From assembly GCA_963383645.1 (NCBI GenBank), contig OY726560.1:65961823-66025822 (forward strand): a DNA stretch of 64,000 nucleotides. The letters are read 5' to 3'. The stretch is from Muscardinus avellanarius (Eukaryota; Chordata; Mammalia; Rodentia; Gliridae). Shown one piece after another: positions 1 through 12,613 of the stretch. Position 1 is the first letter of the stretch. Each line of letters begins with the position of its first letter. The notes under the pieces were generated by a model. The model had not been told where the DNA came from, did not search any database, and was given only the letters and a program-made list of their open reading frames with translations. A program made the translations under genes and the position numbers.

Positions 1-107
1 GCTTTTCTCGGTCGCCATCTTCCTGGATGTCCTCATACATTTTCTTGAAATTTATTACACTATAGAGATATTTATGAACATATGTGTTTTTTCTTCTTTA
101 CTTTAAT

Positions 108-510
108 CTCATACTGGGGATTGAAACTGGGGACATTCTATTTCAAAGTTACATTTTGGCCCTATTTTATTTTATGTATGTATGTATGTATTTTGCAGTA
201 CTGGGGATTGAACCCAGGGGTATTCTACCTCTGAGCTATACCCCCACCCCTATTTGTTGTACTTTATTTTGAAACAGTCTCACTGAGTTGCAAAGAGCCT
301 CTCTAAGTAGTAGCTCAAGCTATCCGTGAACTGTGATCCTCCTGTCTCAGCCTCCCAAATGCTGCAATTACAAGCATGTGCCACCATGTCCGGCCCTATT
401 TTATTTTTTATTTTGAAACTGAGTCCAAGTAAGTTTCCACTCACTTTTGGCCTTATACTTATGATCCTCTCATTCCATGTACTGGGATTACAGGAATATG
501 CCACACCTAA
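108..510 (-). repeat. B1/ID composite SINE (outer copy, split by a second SINE)
   Basis: The tRNA-like part (complement of GATTGAAACTGGGGACATTC) lies at 108-159, and the 7SL-like remainder resumes after 407 with TTTTGAAACTGAGTCC and a degenerate TACTGGGATTACAGGAATATGCCACAC. The copy is interrupted by the SINE at 174-393. Confidence 0.7.
174..393 (-). repeat. B1/ID composite SINE (inner copy)
   Basis: Reverse-oriented element with a TATG-repeat tail, tRNA-like TACTGGGGATTGAACCCAGG and 7SL-like CTGGGATTACA-type box ending in CATGTCCGG. It is flanked by a 14-bp direct repeat CCCTATTTTATTTT at 160-173 and 394-407, the target duplication. Confidence 0.85.
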
Positions 511-1437
511 GGAACATATGTTTCTTGAAACAACAAGATTATAAATGACTGAAACAACAGTCATTTATAATCTACTGTTAACTATTTCATTAAAAACAGT
601 GTCAAAATGATTTTATCAGATAATTTCAATCAAAATGTAAAGAAAATGAGGGTGATTAAACAAGGAAGAAAATAAAATTATATATTTATTGAAAATTCTT
701 ACTACTCTTTGGGTATCTGGAAGAATTAAAATCAATTTAACTATAGGTTTCACTTGAAAATTTGAAAACATAGAAATAATACCTCAGTAGAAGGATTAGA
801 AAATATTAAACACATTTAGAAACAATTATGAAAACCATGTTGTAAATAGAAACATTAAAATGAAAGCAAATTCTCTTTGTACTATTTTGGAGGGAAATAT
901 TCAGATGGCTTAAAATACTTTGCCATTGTTGTTACTTAAATTCAGTTTTTAAGAATTTATTTTTATCACCTTATTTTTTCCTGTTAAGAATTATCTAATT
1001 CATTTAAATAAAGACCCTCTATACCCAACCACATAAATATAAAAACATAATACCTTTCTTAACATTGGAACTTTATAAAATCTTTATAGTGAAAAGGAAA
1101 AACATATACTTTATGTTTTTTAAAAAAATATGGCAAGATAGGATTCTGATTTTGGCATTTATTTTCATCATCTGAATGTCTGCAGTTCTCTTATTTTAAA
1201 AAAGAGACATGTAGAAAATGAGAAAAATATCTCATTTTAATATTCTCTTATTTTAAGAGAGAGACAGGTGGCAAGTGAGAAATGGCATGATATTGTTCTT
1301 AATAAACAATTGTTTGTATGTAAGTTTCTTTCCCTGGGAATGAACAAATAGTCAAAGACAAATAACGAATATATCAGGAATGAGTCTGATAAGAGCATTT
1401 TTTGCTTTTTTTGTTTTAAATTCTTTTATTTTCTTTT
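511..1437. other. AT-rich intergenic sequence, no gene seen
   Basis: Low-complexity-leaning AT-rich sequence with no open frame of note and no recognised repeat. Confidence 0.6.
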
Positions 1438-1516
1438 TGCTGTGTTTTTGAACAAAATTAGGGCCTCACACATGCTAGGCACGTACTCTATCACTGAGCT
1501 ACATCCTCAAACCATA
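1438..1516 (-). repeat. ID-type (tRNA-derived) SINE monomer fragment
   Basis: The complement reads as an ID-like head: TTGAGGATGTAGCTCAGTGATAG... followed by GTGCCTAGCATGTGTGAGGCCCTAA. It has no 7SL-like half, so it is a separate ID-class copy. Confidence 0.65.
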
Positions 1517-1922
1517 CATTGTGCTTTTTGTGCTTAAGAAATGACTGGCAAACATTGCATCACCTGGACATACCCATTTCCATTACCAAAGATCAGTGAA
1601 CAATAGTATATTTTTGTAGAGGTGGCAGCCCTGGAAACTAAAAATTCTTCTTGTCCCCAGAGGAACAAAAGATTAGAAAACTTGTCCTATAAATGACCTG
1701 CCTTTTTTAAAGAAAGACTCATCTGATTAACACTTGATTTCTCTATAAAACAGGACAAAGCAAAATATTTGAGATGCTCTCCCATTAAAGCAAAGTGACC
1801 ATTATTTTTAGCGTCATTCAGGAAAAAGAGATACTTATTGCATTACAAATTTCAAAATACAGAAATTCTCACCTTCACCTTAAGTGAATCCAGAGATTCA
1901 TATTTTAAAAAAGAAATTTAAA

Positions 1923-2152
1923 CCGGGCATGGTGGCACACGCTTGTAATCCCCGCGCTTGGGAGTCTGAGACAGGAGGATCGCAAGGGTTCAAAGCCAGC
2001 CTCGGCTACTTAGTGAGGCTCTCAGCAACTTAGTGAGACCCTGTTTCCAAACAAAGTATAAAATAGGTCTGCGAGTATAGCCTGGAGGTAGAAAAGTCTA
2101 TGGGTTCCACCCCCAGTACCACCACAAAAAAATAAAAATAAAAATAAAAATA
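1923..2152 (+). repeat. B1/ID composite SINE
   Basis: Starts CCGGGCATGGTGGCACACGC, contains both halves, and ends in an AAAAATAAAAATAAAAAT tail. The right half has features intermediate between the two subfamilies in the window. Confidence 0.9.
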
Positions 2153-2605
2153 ATCAACAATATAAGGAAGTATCAGACTACTACAGAAAAAAATGCATCT
2201 ACTTTAAAAATTGATTTTCCTTAGTGTTATCCAAGGTACCTTGGAATATAGTAGTTTTCAGACCTTAGGATTTCTTTTGCTTCCATCAACACATCCTTAC
2301 CCTTTGCACACATGTATAAACATAGACAACAACCCATTGTTCATTTTACACGTGCAGCAGTAGCAGCTGTAGGGAACACATTCGTTCAATTTTGGCACCC
2401 TATACATCTTAATTGAAAAGTATAGAGAAGAGAAGAAGTTTGGAGGAGGCTCACTGAAACACAGGACAAAGCTAGTTCAGTATATTTTTTTAATATGTTG
2501 CTGACCACTACCACCATCAAACAACTGACCAAAGAGCTGTACCATTTATGTCCACAACCTTCAGGACTTTCTCGTTCACTCATTCATAAATTGTCCACCC
2601 CAATA

Positions 2606-2606
2606 C

Positions 2607-2651
<45 letters not shown>
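2606..2651 (+). repeat. (CA)n microsatellite
   Basis: About 22 uninterrupted CA units. Confidence 0.98.
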
Positions 2652-2654
<3 letters not shown>

Positions 2655-4914
2655 AATTTGTAGTGATGGCTATTTTTAAATAGATTATTGATTATTATGT
2701 CATCATATTAAAAAGTTTCTTTTGTGAATTGGCATGATAGAAAAAAGCCCTTAAAGAGCCCATATTTTTGTTGTGGGTCTGCCATTAAATAGTTGGAGGG
2801 CCTTAAGCATACCCCATTTCATGGCTTTCAGATGCCTCATTGTATAAGGAAGTAGAGGGACTAGGAGATGTCTAATGTCCTTTTATCCCCACAATTCTAT
2901 AATTATGAGGTCAACCCCTGTCCAAGAGAAACAGTCATCAAGGTTTCAATGAGAAGCTTTGCAGCAGCACCAACATGAAGGGACTTTATTGAAAGCCGTG
3001 GGAATGATCTACTGCTCACCCATTTCTGTAGCTCTGGTGGAAACAAAGAGCTTCCCTATAAACAGGGAGCCTCCTCTCCAAGGTTTGGAGACTTGGTCAG
3101 GGGATGGTCCATTTGCACCATTTGCCCTAGATATAGATCTGGCACTCTCAAGTTAAGGTGTTCATTTTGGGCTTTTTTAAATGCAAATTTGGATATGACC
3201 ATCTCATGAAAAGTTAGGTTTAACTTAAAAAAAAAATCTTCCTGTCTGCACATTGTTATTTGACATATTATTTGTAAAGTGTGGTGTGGGCAGATCCTGC
3301 CTAGACCACCTAGCTTGAATTTTGTGATGTTTGCACCTTTGCCTCTCACAAAATGATGTTTTTAAAAATATGATAAAAGAATAATGCCTATTACCATTCA
3401 TATTAATTCATAAATGATCACCTGTAACTGAGCTAACTACTTGAACTACAGTTTGACTATTCTAGTCTGGTTAAGTGCTTCTGGAGACTTGAAGCACAAA
3501 ACTCTGCTCACACAAAAAGCTTGTTAATGGGTCCCTCATGACTCAGCTATCAATTTTTTAGTATCAGATATACATGCTGTATCCATTATTACTTTCACTT
3601 AGAGCCAGATCTGACCCGACTCTACAACAGCTTATGAGATTTTATTTATTTTCATTTTAGCAACAGATATAAAGTAGGAAGAGTGGCACATAGAAAATAT
3701 ATATTTTAATTAAAATCTCTTAGTGTAATATTATGGGTATAGCTTCTTTTCTTTTTAAAAGAATTGTTAGATTTTTTTTGCATGTCTTCTACCTTTAACA
3801 TATCCTAGGTTGTTTAAATGTGCCTTGTAAGCAATGATAAAATGACAAGTTATCATTGATCTGTCCTTTCTTCCATCTCAGAGGGATTCATTAAATAATG
3901 CATGCACCCATGTGAATTGCTTTCTTCACTATACTATCCCCAGACCATTAGCTAAATATAGAAACATTAACATCTTCCAACCCTAAGAAACCCTTTTGGC
4001 TTTCATTTAATTAAATTATCCCATTATGAAAACTCTTATAATGAGATTAAATTTAATTATTTATTAGACACTTATTTGCACTAGGGAGCCTATCAATTAT
4101 GCATGTTTGAGCTAAACATTTTTCAGCCCATCACCTTTTCAAGGAAGGTGCAATTTATTAAGTACATTTGGGATACTATATCTAGCAGGACTTAATGGGA
4201 ATAAGTCATTAGCCTTCTTAAAAGCTACTATAAAAAGGATTAAAATTACTATGTCTGAAATATAGACAAGAGAATTGTCATAAGATATTCTTGTGTTCTG
4301 AACTTTGAGGGTTTTTTAAATCATTCTGATACAGTTTGTAGTTCACCTTAGAGGATTTTTCTATTACCTCTCATTTATCAGATATATAAAATATGGCTTA
4401 GACTTCAAATATAGCAATAATTATGGTATGGGTAAAGTATGTATTTAAAGCAATTTTATATTAAAATAGTAATATCAGTAATATGTTAAATTCTGTTCTA
4501 GAATAAACTATTATGGGAAATTTTAGACTAGACAAAAATAAAAGAAGTATAATGAACTCCTAGGTAAACATCTTCTAGCTTCAACAATTTTTAACTAATA
4601 GCCAGTCTGGTTTCAACTGTTACCTCTCACCTCTGCCTGACAACTGAAGCAACTGAGACAGGATATCATTTTAGTAGTCTTTAAGAAAAGAAAACTGAGT
4701 GTCTCAAAGGATGATTTTTTTTTCCACAGTGGAGTGAAATTTTTAATAAATGTTGTGATAATTTCATTTATTGCAGGCATGGATTCTCTTCTCATGTCTC
4801 ATCAATGCATGTTTATTCTTCTGGTACAATTTATGCCATCTTAAGTCAACATGGCAGGCAGCACATGATTTGAAAGTTGTGATTTATATGTGATATTAAT
4901 ATCGTGTGTATAAC
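2652..4914. other. Intergenic sequence, no gene seen
   Basis: AT-rich, with no recognised coding exon or young repeat. Open frames here are short and unsupported. Confidence 0.55.
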
Positions 4915-5225
4915 AACATGATGGGCTCTTGTCATACTCCCTAATTGGTCTCCCAACTTATACTCTTTCCACTCCTGAGGCTGTTTTCTACTCAGCAGAT
5001 ACAGTGACCCTTGGAAAAGGAGGTCATGCTTCTGCTCAGATCTCCCAATGAGTCTTCAGGATGTGCCACCTAGTCCCTACATCATGGCATGTAATGCTCT
5101 GTAAAACTTAATCCCTGTCTCTGGCCTTGCTTCACTCTCCTTTCTCAGATTCCTGAGGATGCTTTGGCCTCCAGCCCTTCCCTAGTGCTCTTTCCAAGCC
5201 ATCATCAGAGCCTGCTTTCTTACGG
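4915..5225 (-). repeat. Probable old LINE (L2-like) fragment
   Basis: Phrases such as CTCCCAATGAGTCTTCAGGATGTGCC, CATGGCATGTAATGCTCTGTAAAAC and CTCTGGCCTTGCTTCACTCTCC resemble diverged L2 sequence as remembered. Orientation is uncertain. Confidence 0.35.
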
Positions 5226-5765
5226 GATTCAGGCTTCCAAATGAGTGTCATCAGAGAACCTCTGCAGCCCTACTGAATAAACAGCACCTCCTCTAGCACT
5301 CCCTTCTCCATAGTGCCCATCGTCATCTAACAGAGATAGTCATTTACTGCCAGAAGTGGAGTATCTCTTTGCTTTCTTAGCCCACAGTGCTGACTCTGTG
5401 GAGAGAGGCCTGCCAAGGAGAAACTGTGGCCCTGGAGGGACACATCTGTGCTGGAACTCTGACATACTGCAGGAAGCAGCAGAGGAGGAATACCCTCTCT
5501 CTAGGCCTCCTCTAGCCCTCTGACCATCCTCCTGACCTTCCTCTTGCTGGGATCTGGAGAGCCTGGCTGCCTGCAGCACATGAGGGTAGGGAAGAGCAAG
5601 AAGGTGGATCTGGGTGGAGGACAAGCAAGGACAGTCTAGCAGATACCCTGGACATGTGCATAGTGGCTCCAGCAATGTAAATTGTCATTGTCCTCAAACT
5701 ATGATGCTGAGAAAGACTAGTTTCTTATCTGCAGGAATTACACAAAGCATCTCACCATTTTACCT

Positions 5766-5972
5766 TTTTATTCTGTACAGAAGATTGAACCCAGGGGCAT
5801 TCTATCTCTGAGCTACACCCCCAGCCCTATTTTTTATTCTTTATTTTGAATCAAAGTCGCACTAAGTTATGGAGGGCCTCACTACGTAGCTGAGGCTGGC
5901 TGCAAACCTGTGATCCTCCTGTTTCAACCTCCCAAGTTCTGGTATTACAAATGTGTGTCACCATACCCAGCT
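5766..5972 (-). repeat. B1/ID composite SINE
   Basis: Reverse orientation: GATTGAACCCAGGGGCATTC ... GAGCTACACCCCCAGCCC, then the 7SL-like half ending CACCATACCCAGC. Moderately diverged. Confidence 0.9.
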
Positions 5973-6242
5973 ACATCCTACCATTTTGACCAAGAAACTT
6001 GTTTTATATTGAATGTGGCTCTAAGAGGGAAGCATTAGTGAAGACCTTGGCTGCCTTTGGTTTTCCTTTCATTGCTGAATGTGCTGCACAGGAACCACAG
6101 TGCTTCTCTGTGGCCAAGACATGTCTGCAAAAGCACAAAGCCAATGCAGCTCAAGAAACAGCTTAGGGGCCGCCCTGCAATCACACCCGGAAAGGTGGAA
6201 TTTTTGGTGAGAAGAAAGCTCAATTTTAAAACACTGGGATGA

Positions 6243-6468
6243 GGCTGGGCATGTTGGCACATGCTTGTAATCCCAGTACTTGGGGGGCTGAGATAGGAGG
6301 ATCACAGGCTCCCAGCCAGTCTCAGCTACTTAGTGAGGCCCTCTGTAACTTAGGGAGAACCTGTTTCAAAATAAAGAATAAAAAATGGGGCTGGGGGTAT
6401 GGCTTGGAAGTAGAATGTTCCTAGGTTCAATCCCCAGTTCTACTAAATAAATAAATAAACAAACAAAC
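6243..6468 (+). repeat. B1/ID composite SINE with target duplication
   Basis: Starts GGCTGGGCATGTTGGCACAT and ends in an AAATAAATAAACAAAC tail. AAACACTGGGATGA occurs on both sides (6229-6242 and 6469-6482), a clean target duplication. Confidence 0.93.
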
Positions 6469-6689
6469 AAACACTGGGATGATTTCTAAACTGATACTTT
6501 TCACCTAAAGATATTTGAAAAACCATGTAGAACACATGAAGATAGATTCTGAAATCAAGCTTCATTCATATGGTTGAATCCCAACATCAACCTTATTAGG
6601 TATGTAGATTGAAAAGAGTTATTTTTATCTCAATTTCTACCAGATTTTTCACCTGTGGGAATGGGAGTTGGTAAAATGGGAATGTGAAT

Positions 6690-6795
6690 TAATACCTACT
6701 TTACTGAATTATAAGAATTAAGATAATACAGGTAAAGCACTTAGAATTATAGGTGGCATAGAGAAAGCCTTCAATGATGATTAGCTTGGCTGTTA
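6690..6795 (+). repeat. Probable MIR fragment
   Basis: AATTAAGATAATACAGGTAAAGCACTTAGAAT followed by GCATAGAGAAAGCCTTCAATGATG matches the 3' part of the MIR family at low identity. Confidence 0.5.
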
Positions 6796-7403
6796 TAATA
6801 AGGCAGGCCTTCTCCCATTCAAATGAAAGAATTAGCAAGAATCATTGTCTTGGTGAGAGTCAAAATTGGTGAGAGCTTTAAGTGCATCAGAAATAGTGAA
6901 GAAGAATCTTAAGTGGCATCTTTGTCACAGGACGTCACCTACGAGAATACCATGGGTATTTTCCTAATTCTCAGATTGCTACCGAATAAAACTACTGGAG
7001 TCTCTCAGAGCCCCCAGAGCCCCCAATGTCTCTGCTTTTCTTCTATTATGTGCATGCAGAGTCTCTCAAGAAATTTCTTTTATATAAATTTTTGGCCAGG
7101 GGAAAATGTTGGTCTTCTCTAAATAAACACAGTATCTGTCATGCTTTAAAACTTGTTAGAGTATGTCATTTCGGTGGTGGACTTTCCAAACGATACTCTT
7201 GCTTTGAAAGTCGTGAACTTGGTCAGAGCCACAGACTGAAATTGCTGTCTTTGCCAGAAGTTTAGTCTATAAATGGAAAAATAGAATAAGGGTTCTCTCT
7301 GCTTCAGAAGGAAATGTCCAGGTTTTCCAGAGCTCAAGGCTTTAAAGCACTTAACTATCAAGTGGACTTTTCAGTTTCTCTGACTGAGCAGGAAAGCCAC
7401 TCT

Positions 7404-7541
7404 CAGAGTAGTTGACCAGATAGAGTTCCAACACAACTTGGCTTGCTTCATGGAAAATTTGACACATATTGTTTGAGCTAAATACTTCAACTCAAGAATC
7501 TGAAGGAACTCTTTCAAAACAGGCTTTAAGAACTGTTTTGG
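7404..7541 (+). repeat. Local direct duplication, copy 1
   Basis: 138 bases that recur at 8281-8418 with only three visible substitutions. Begins CAGAGTAGTTGACCAGATAG. It does not look like a SINE or LINE-1 segment. Confidence 0.9.
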
Positions 7542-7644
7542 ACCACTCCTCGAAAGAGGATCACAGCTAGGTTTCAATGTGAAATTTTTAGTGCTATTAA
7601 AGTATATCTAGAGGCAGGAGATAAGAATAATAAAACTCTAGTCG

Positions 7645-7871
7645 TGCTGGGCGTGGTGGCACGCACTTGTAATCCCAGCATTTGGGAGGCTGAGACAGGA
7701 GGATCATAGTTCACAGACAGCCTCAGCTACTTAGTGAGGCCCTTCACAACTCAGTGAGACCCTGTTTCAAAATAAAGAATAAAAAATTGGGCATGGGGTG
7801 TAGCTCAGAGGTCAAATGCCCCTGAGTTCCATCCTCAGGCCCGCAAAAAAACAAACAAACAAAAAAAAAAC
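7645..7871 (+). repeat. B1/ID composite SINE
   Basis: Starts GCTGGGCGTGGTGGCACGCA and ends with an A-rich tail containing AAACAAACAAAC. It lies between the two copies of the local duplication. Confidence 0.93.
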
Positions 7872-8059
7872 CAGAAACCCTCCAGCCATTCTATACAGAA
7901 TGAAATTAGACTTTTAGCTTTGTCAAAATAAAATTATAAACATGGATATATAGAAAATGAGAAGACAAGAATTCAGTTCAAAGAGTCTTAAAGTATTCTA
8001 ATGTTCTTATAGAAGTCTTCTATAGTAAATACTGTTGTGTTGTGTGCTACCCAGGTCCC

Positions 8060-8620
8060 CCTCAGGAATAGACTTCTTCTCCCATCTTCTGGGAGAGCTT
8101 CTGGATGCTACTGAAAGATGCGTCTTGGCTGGTAGCTTTCTTTGGGAATCACTGTGATTGAGAAGCACAGCCTCACCCAAGGGCAAAATCTTCTAAGGGC
8201 AGCCTGCATCCAATGGCTGATTGATAAGCTACATTGTGGCCTGGTCTCCAGTGCCAATGCTGGGCAACTGGGTAACTGGGCAGAGTAATTGACCAGATAG
8301 AGTTCCAACACAACTTGGCTTGCTTCATGGAAAATTTGACACATATTGTTTGAGCTAAATACTTCAACTCAAGAATCTGAAGGAACTCTTTCAAAACAGG
8401 CTTTAAGAAGTATTTTGGCCTTTAAGAACTCTTTTAGGCCTTTAGTCTGAGTGCTGAGACCTTCTGGGGAGCTGCTGTGCAGCTCACCTTTCTTTGTCAA
8501 ATCTTATTTTCTTCCCTATCCTTCCACGGTATTGATCCCAATAGCACTCCCTAATAAATTTCTCCTGTACCAATCATCTTAGTTTCTCCTTTCTAGGAAC
8601 CTCACTTGTAACACCTTCCC
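8060..8620 (+). repeat. Possible old LTR-like element
   Basis: The sequence from the TTCTGGGAGAGCTTCTGGATG area to CTTCCACGGTATTGATCCCAATAGCACTCCCTAATAAATTTC and CTTGTAACACCTTCC resembles ancient LTRs that carry an internal AATAAA signal (here 8552). Family not identified. The second duplication copy sits inside it. Confidence 0.35.
8281..8418 (+). repeat. Local direct duplication, copy 2
   Basis: Near-identical to 7404-7541, offset 877 bases. It is followed at once by CCTTTAAGAACTCTTTTAGG, a short partial echo of its own end. Confidence 0.9.
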
Positions 8621-9944
8621 TCATCTAACAGAGAGAATAAAGTAAGATGATTCCTTTCTTGCTACATACCTTTAGGAGCAAGATGTTTGGCTCTGTTATT
8701 AACTATATGAAAATTCAGAATTTCCTGAGTATTCAAAGATGACACATACATACCATTAAAGCATTGGTAGGGGGGGAAAAGCTAAGAAAAAAATCATTGA
8801 GATTAGCTTCTGAACAATTTGGTTACTTTTTGCATATACAATTCGTATTTTTCTTTTTTAATCAGAATAATTTGTGACATAAAAAGATTATTTTATAGTC
8901 TACATATTGGAAGTAAATTTCTAATGCAATAAAATAAATAGCATGCCAAATTTTGTGTGTAGGTATTTATGGGCAATTTATCCTGGGGAAATGGTCCATG
9001 CCTTTTGTTGGATTCCCGAAGGAATTCACAACCTAAAAGAGGTTAAGAACAATCGGTATAAAGTAAAATGAGAAGCAAAGCTAGGATAATATACTGAACA
9101 TATGGAAGGCACTCAAAGATATACTGAATATTGAGGGTCGATTAGAGTTGCGAACACAGGAGGCTGAGAAGTTCCTGTAGGGAGCCAGCCTGCTGCCCTG
9201 GCTGTCAGCACCACACCACTCCTTCTTCATACACACCAGTGCTGGGCACTTGAGAATGGCACTCAGCACACACTTTGTTATTGTTGTTGTTGTTGTTTAG
9301 TTTTGTTTTTTGTTTGTTGAAATTTTTATACTTTTATTGGTGCATAGTAATTATACAGCATAACAAGGTTCAAAATGATAGAAGCAATACATGCCCATAG
9401 CACTTTGTGTGCTTTCCATCCTTGTGGGGTGAAATATTAATGAGATTGGTAGTGATGTCTTCATCTGTGATACTGATATTTTAAAAATAATCTCTCTTTG
9501 TTCATCATTGACTCAATCTACTTCTGAACCTCTAAACTACCACCTTAGTAACAAGCTTTTTTCATTCTGACCCTTCTCTCATTTTGAAGAACTTAATTGT
9601 GGCTCTTTCATTTATGACATTGTCTTTCAACTATGATTCTGTCTTTCAACGTGGTTCTTTCATTTCACATAAATCCCTCAAACCCCCTCTAACTTAGACT
9701 CAGGACCTCTGGCATACTACTGCTCCCCAAGTGGTGGTGATCAGGACAGTGAAGGAAAGGAAGAATGGAAATAGAGGGGATGTTGAAGTCAATGTGAGAA
9801 TGTTAAGATGTGAACAATAGAACAGTGTCAGCTTTGGCGAGAATCATGATAATGACCCAAAGAGATGCCCTTGAAGTTGGCCATTTGGGTTGCTAGGGAC
9901 TTGCCCAGAGCAGTTTAAGTAGGATGCCGGAGATGAACTTTTCT
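8620..9944. other. Intergenic sequence, no gene seen
   Basis: Mixed AT-rich sequence with a GTT-repeat patch near 9277-9297. A TTTTATTGGTGCATAGTAATTATACA stretch near 9330 resembles the 3' region of a rodent LINE-1, but it is too short to classify. Confidence 0.5.
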
Positions 9945-10460
9945 TTTAAACTTTTTATTGTGGTATATTTCAAATATAATAAATAGCCATATATTCATTA
10001 CCTAGATTTACTATGTGCTCAGCTTCTGGTCTTGTTTCATTTTATGTCATTTATCTCCATCTATCCTAGATTATTTTGAAGTGAATTTCAAATATCATAT
10101 TATTTTACGTATAAATATCTAGGTATTTACCACAGAAAGATCAAGTCACTCAAAATACAAAATTATCACATCATTTAGGACCTAAGGTAAAAGAATACTT
10201 TCATCATCATCAAATATCCAGTGTATGCTAATTTCTGTGATTGCCATTTTCTATAAATCTCATAAATTTTTTCTTGAAACACAATAAAAATGTCCATGTA
10301 CTGAGATAATTTAATATCTTTAAAACCTATACCTCTGTCTCTCTCTCTTTTTATCGCTGTAAGTCACTATTATTGTACAGCTTTATTGAGGTATAATTTA
10401 TATACCAAAAAGTGCACATACTTAACATATACAATTGGATATATGCATATGCTATTAGTT
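9945..10460 (-). repeat. Old LINE-1 3' region, antisense
   Basis: CTTTTTATTGTGGTATATTTCAAATA, CATTTATCTCCATCTATCC and CTTTATTGAGGTATAATTTATATACC match antisense 3' UTRs of old mammalian LINE-1 families, diverged and indel-rich. Confidence 0.6.
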
Positions 10461-10910
10461 AAAGAAATTGAGTTATTTGTTCTTTAGGAGTTTGACACAC
10501 TCTGGATTTTGTTGACTGTATCCATATGTGGTATGCTTCTCTGTCATTTCTGTTCACAGTAAATTACAGTTGGGCCTGAGGTTTGGTCAGGTGAAGCCAT
10601 ATTTTAAGAGTAGAGGGGTGAATGCAAGTTGATAAAGAGAAGTTAGAAAAACTTGACTAGTTTTCCTGAAAGTTTGGCAGTGACAAGAAAGAAGAAAATA
10701 GCTAGAAATTTGTGAACATTTTCTTGTAGTAGTTGTTTTGTAAAAGATATATGAAATGTTTATGAAATGCTTGCACATGCTTAGCAAATGATAAGGAGAA
10801 AGATCCAGATGATAGAAGCTTAAGATATAGACTTATATGAGACTAAAAGACTAAAAGAGTTAAAATTTAGGAAGTGGCATGCAAGTATTCATTCATTCAC
10901 CCATTCCAAT

Positions 10911-11128
10911 CTTTTTTTTTTTTTGCAGCACTGGGATTTGAACCCAGGGGCATTCTACCACCGAACTACACCTCCAGTCCTACATTTTTTCTATTCTTTA
11001 TTTTAAAATAGAGTCTCACTAGGTTTTGAGGGCCTCACTAAGTAGCTGAGGCTGGTCATGAACTTGTGATCCTCCTGTCTCAGCCTCCTAAGTACTGGGA
11101 TTACACGTGTTCACTACCATGCCCAGCT
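10911..11128 (-). repeat. B1/ID composite SINE
   Basis: Reverse copy with a poly-T start, GCACTGGGATTTGAACCCAG, and the 7SL half ending ACCATGCCCAGC. CATTCCAA on both sides is a possible 8-bp target duplication. Confidence 0.92.
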
Positions 11129-12145
11129 CATTCCAAGTGTATCCCTGCAGTGTACCCCAGACCAGACCTAGTGGTAGATATTGGGAAAATAAAGACAAAT
11201 TAAAACAATGACAAAAACTATTTCTGTGCATCCAAGAACCTCTGTGCTAGAAGTTAGAGGCAACTGTGTAAACCAGGAAGGGAGTGAAATGTTGATAACG
11301 ATTTCTTAGACATCCCTACTGAGAACAGGAAGTGGCTCAGTGGGTGGTTGAGTCTTTAAGTTTGATTGCTCCAAATTTTATGTTAAGCAATGAATAGCTA
11401 CCCAGAAAACGGTTGGAGAAGAGTGAGGATGAATTTGGAGACCTAAGAAGTTATTATTCTAAATGATTTTTTTTATTTTAAGAAAAAAAAAGATATGGTC
11501 TGAAATGGGCAATGATTCACAAAAAGAAATGCATAAATGGTAGAATTTCAGGTGCAAGAAGGATAGCATATCTATAACAACTCACCTCTCTGGAATGCCT
11601 GATATGGTATCCTGTTGGCACCGATATCTTTCTTTTATTCAGGCATCTTGGATTAGACTTTAACTGAAAAGATGGAGCTCTTGCGGTGGTTGTGGCTATG
11701 TAAAATAAGAAGGAGTTACATTCTTTCATTTTCTAAGCTGAACTTTAGCACCAATTGATTCTCTCCTCCTTTACTTCACTGTCTATTAGGTGATGTGTTC
11801 TGTCAGTTTTAGTTCTAAAAGCAATGGATTTTAAACATTTTAAAGCAAAATCCATAGTTGTAAACGTTTTATATTACAATCCAGTACTAACACTATTATA
11901 TATATGAATATTCAAATACCTGAAAATATATGAAATGAAATTCTTATTAAGTATGATTCCTTTTGGTATTTTATGTTCTCTTTAATTTTACAAAAATGTT
12001 AGCACAAGCCATTCAAGCTATTTTAAGACTCATTAATGAATTGTGACCAGAAGTTTGAAAGCCATTTTTCCCATATTTTCTCCTTCCTTTCCCTCTGAAT
12101 GGGAATTTTTAATAACTCTATGGTATGGTATACTAGTTGTCAGGT
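11129..12145. other. Intergenic sequence, no gene seen
   Basis: No coding exon or young repeat recognised; AT-rich. Confidence 0.55.
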
Positions 12146-12592
12146 TTTTGCTGTTGTTATTGTTGATGATGATAATGATGTGACCAAAATACCTGATAAG
12201 AACAACTTAGAGGAGAAACAGTTCATTTGGCTCATAGTTTTAAAGGTTTAGCCCATGGTTGTCCAGCTCCAAAGCAGAAACATCACAGTGACCAGGCAAA
12301 GTGGAGAAAAGCCACTGAGCTCATAGCAACTGATAAGCAAATACTGAGACAAAAGGACCAAGGATAGGTATATGTCCTGGAAGTCATGCTCCCTACCCCC
12401 CATGGCATACTTCTTCCAGCCACACCCACCGGCCTAAGCTTACCACCATTCAAATTACTAACCCATCAATGGATTAATCCACTCATGAGGTGAGAGCCCT
12501 CATTCAATGATTTCACCTCTGAACATTTTTGCATTGCCAACACATGAGATTTTCTGGGGGACAGCCCATCTCCAAATTACAACATATGGGTA
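12146..12592. repeat. Diverged interspersed repeat (same type as 21560-21965)
   Basis: AAAATACCTGATAAGAACAACTTAG, GGCTCATAGTTTTAAAGGTTTAG, then CATTCAAATTACTAACCCATC and ATGAGGTGAGAGCCCTC form a pattern also seen at 21.6 kb (ACAAATACCTGAGATAACTTATG, GGCTCACAGTTTTAGAGG). It is probably an old LTR- or MaLR-linked family; exact name not assigned. Confidence 0.5.
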
Positions 12593-12613
12593 CCTTCAAA
12601 ATTTCCTACTTCT

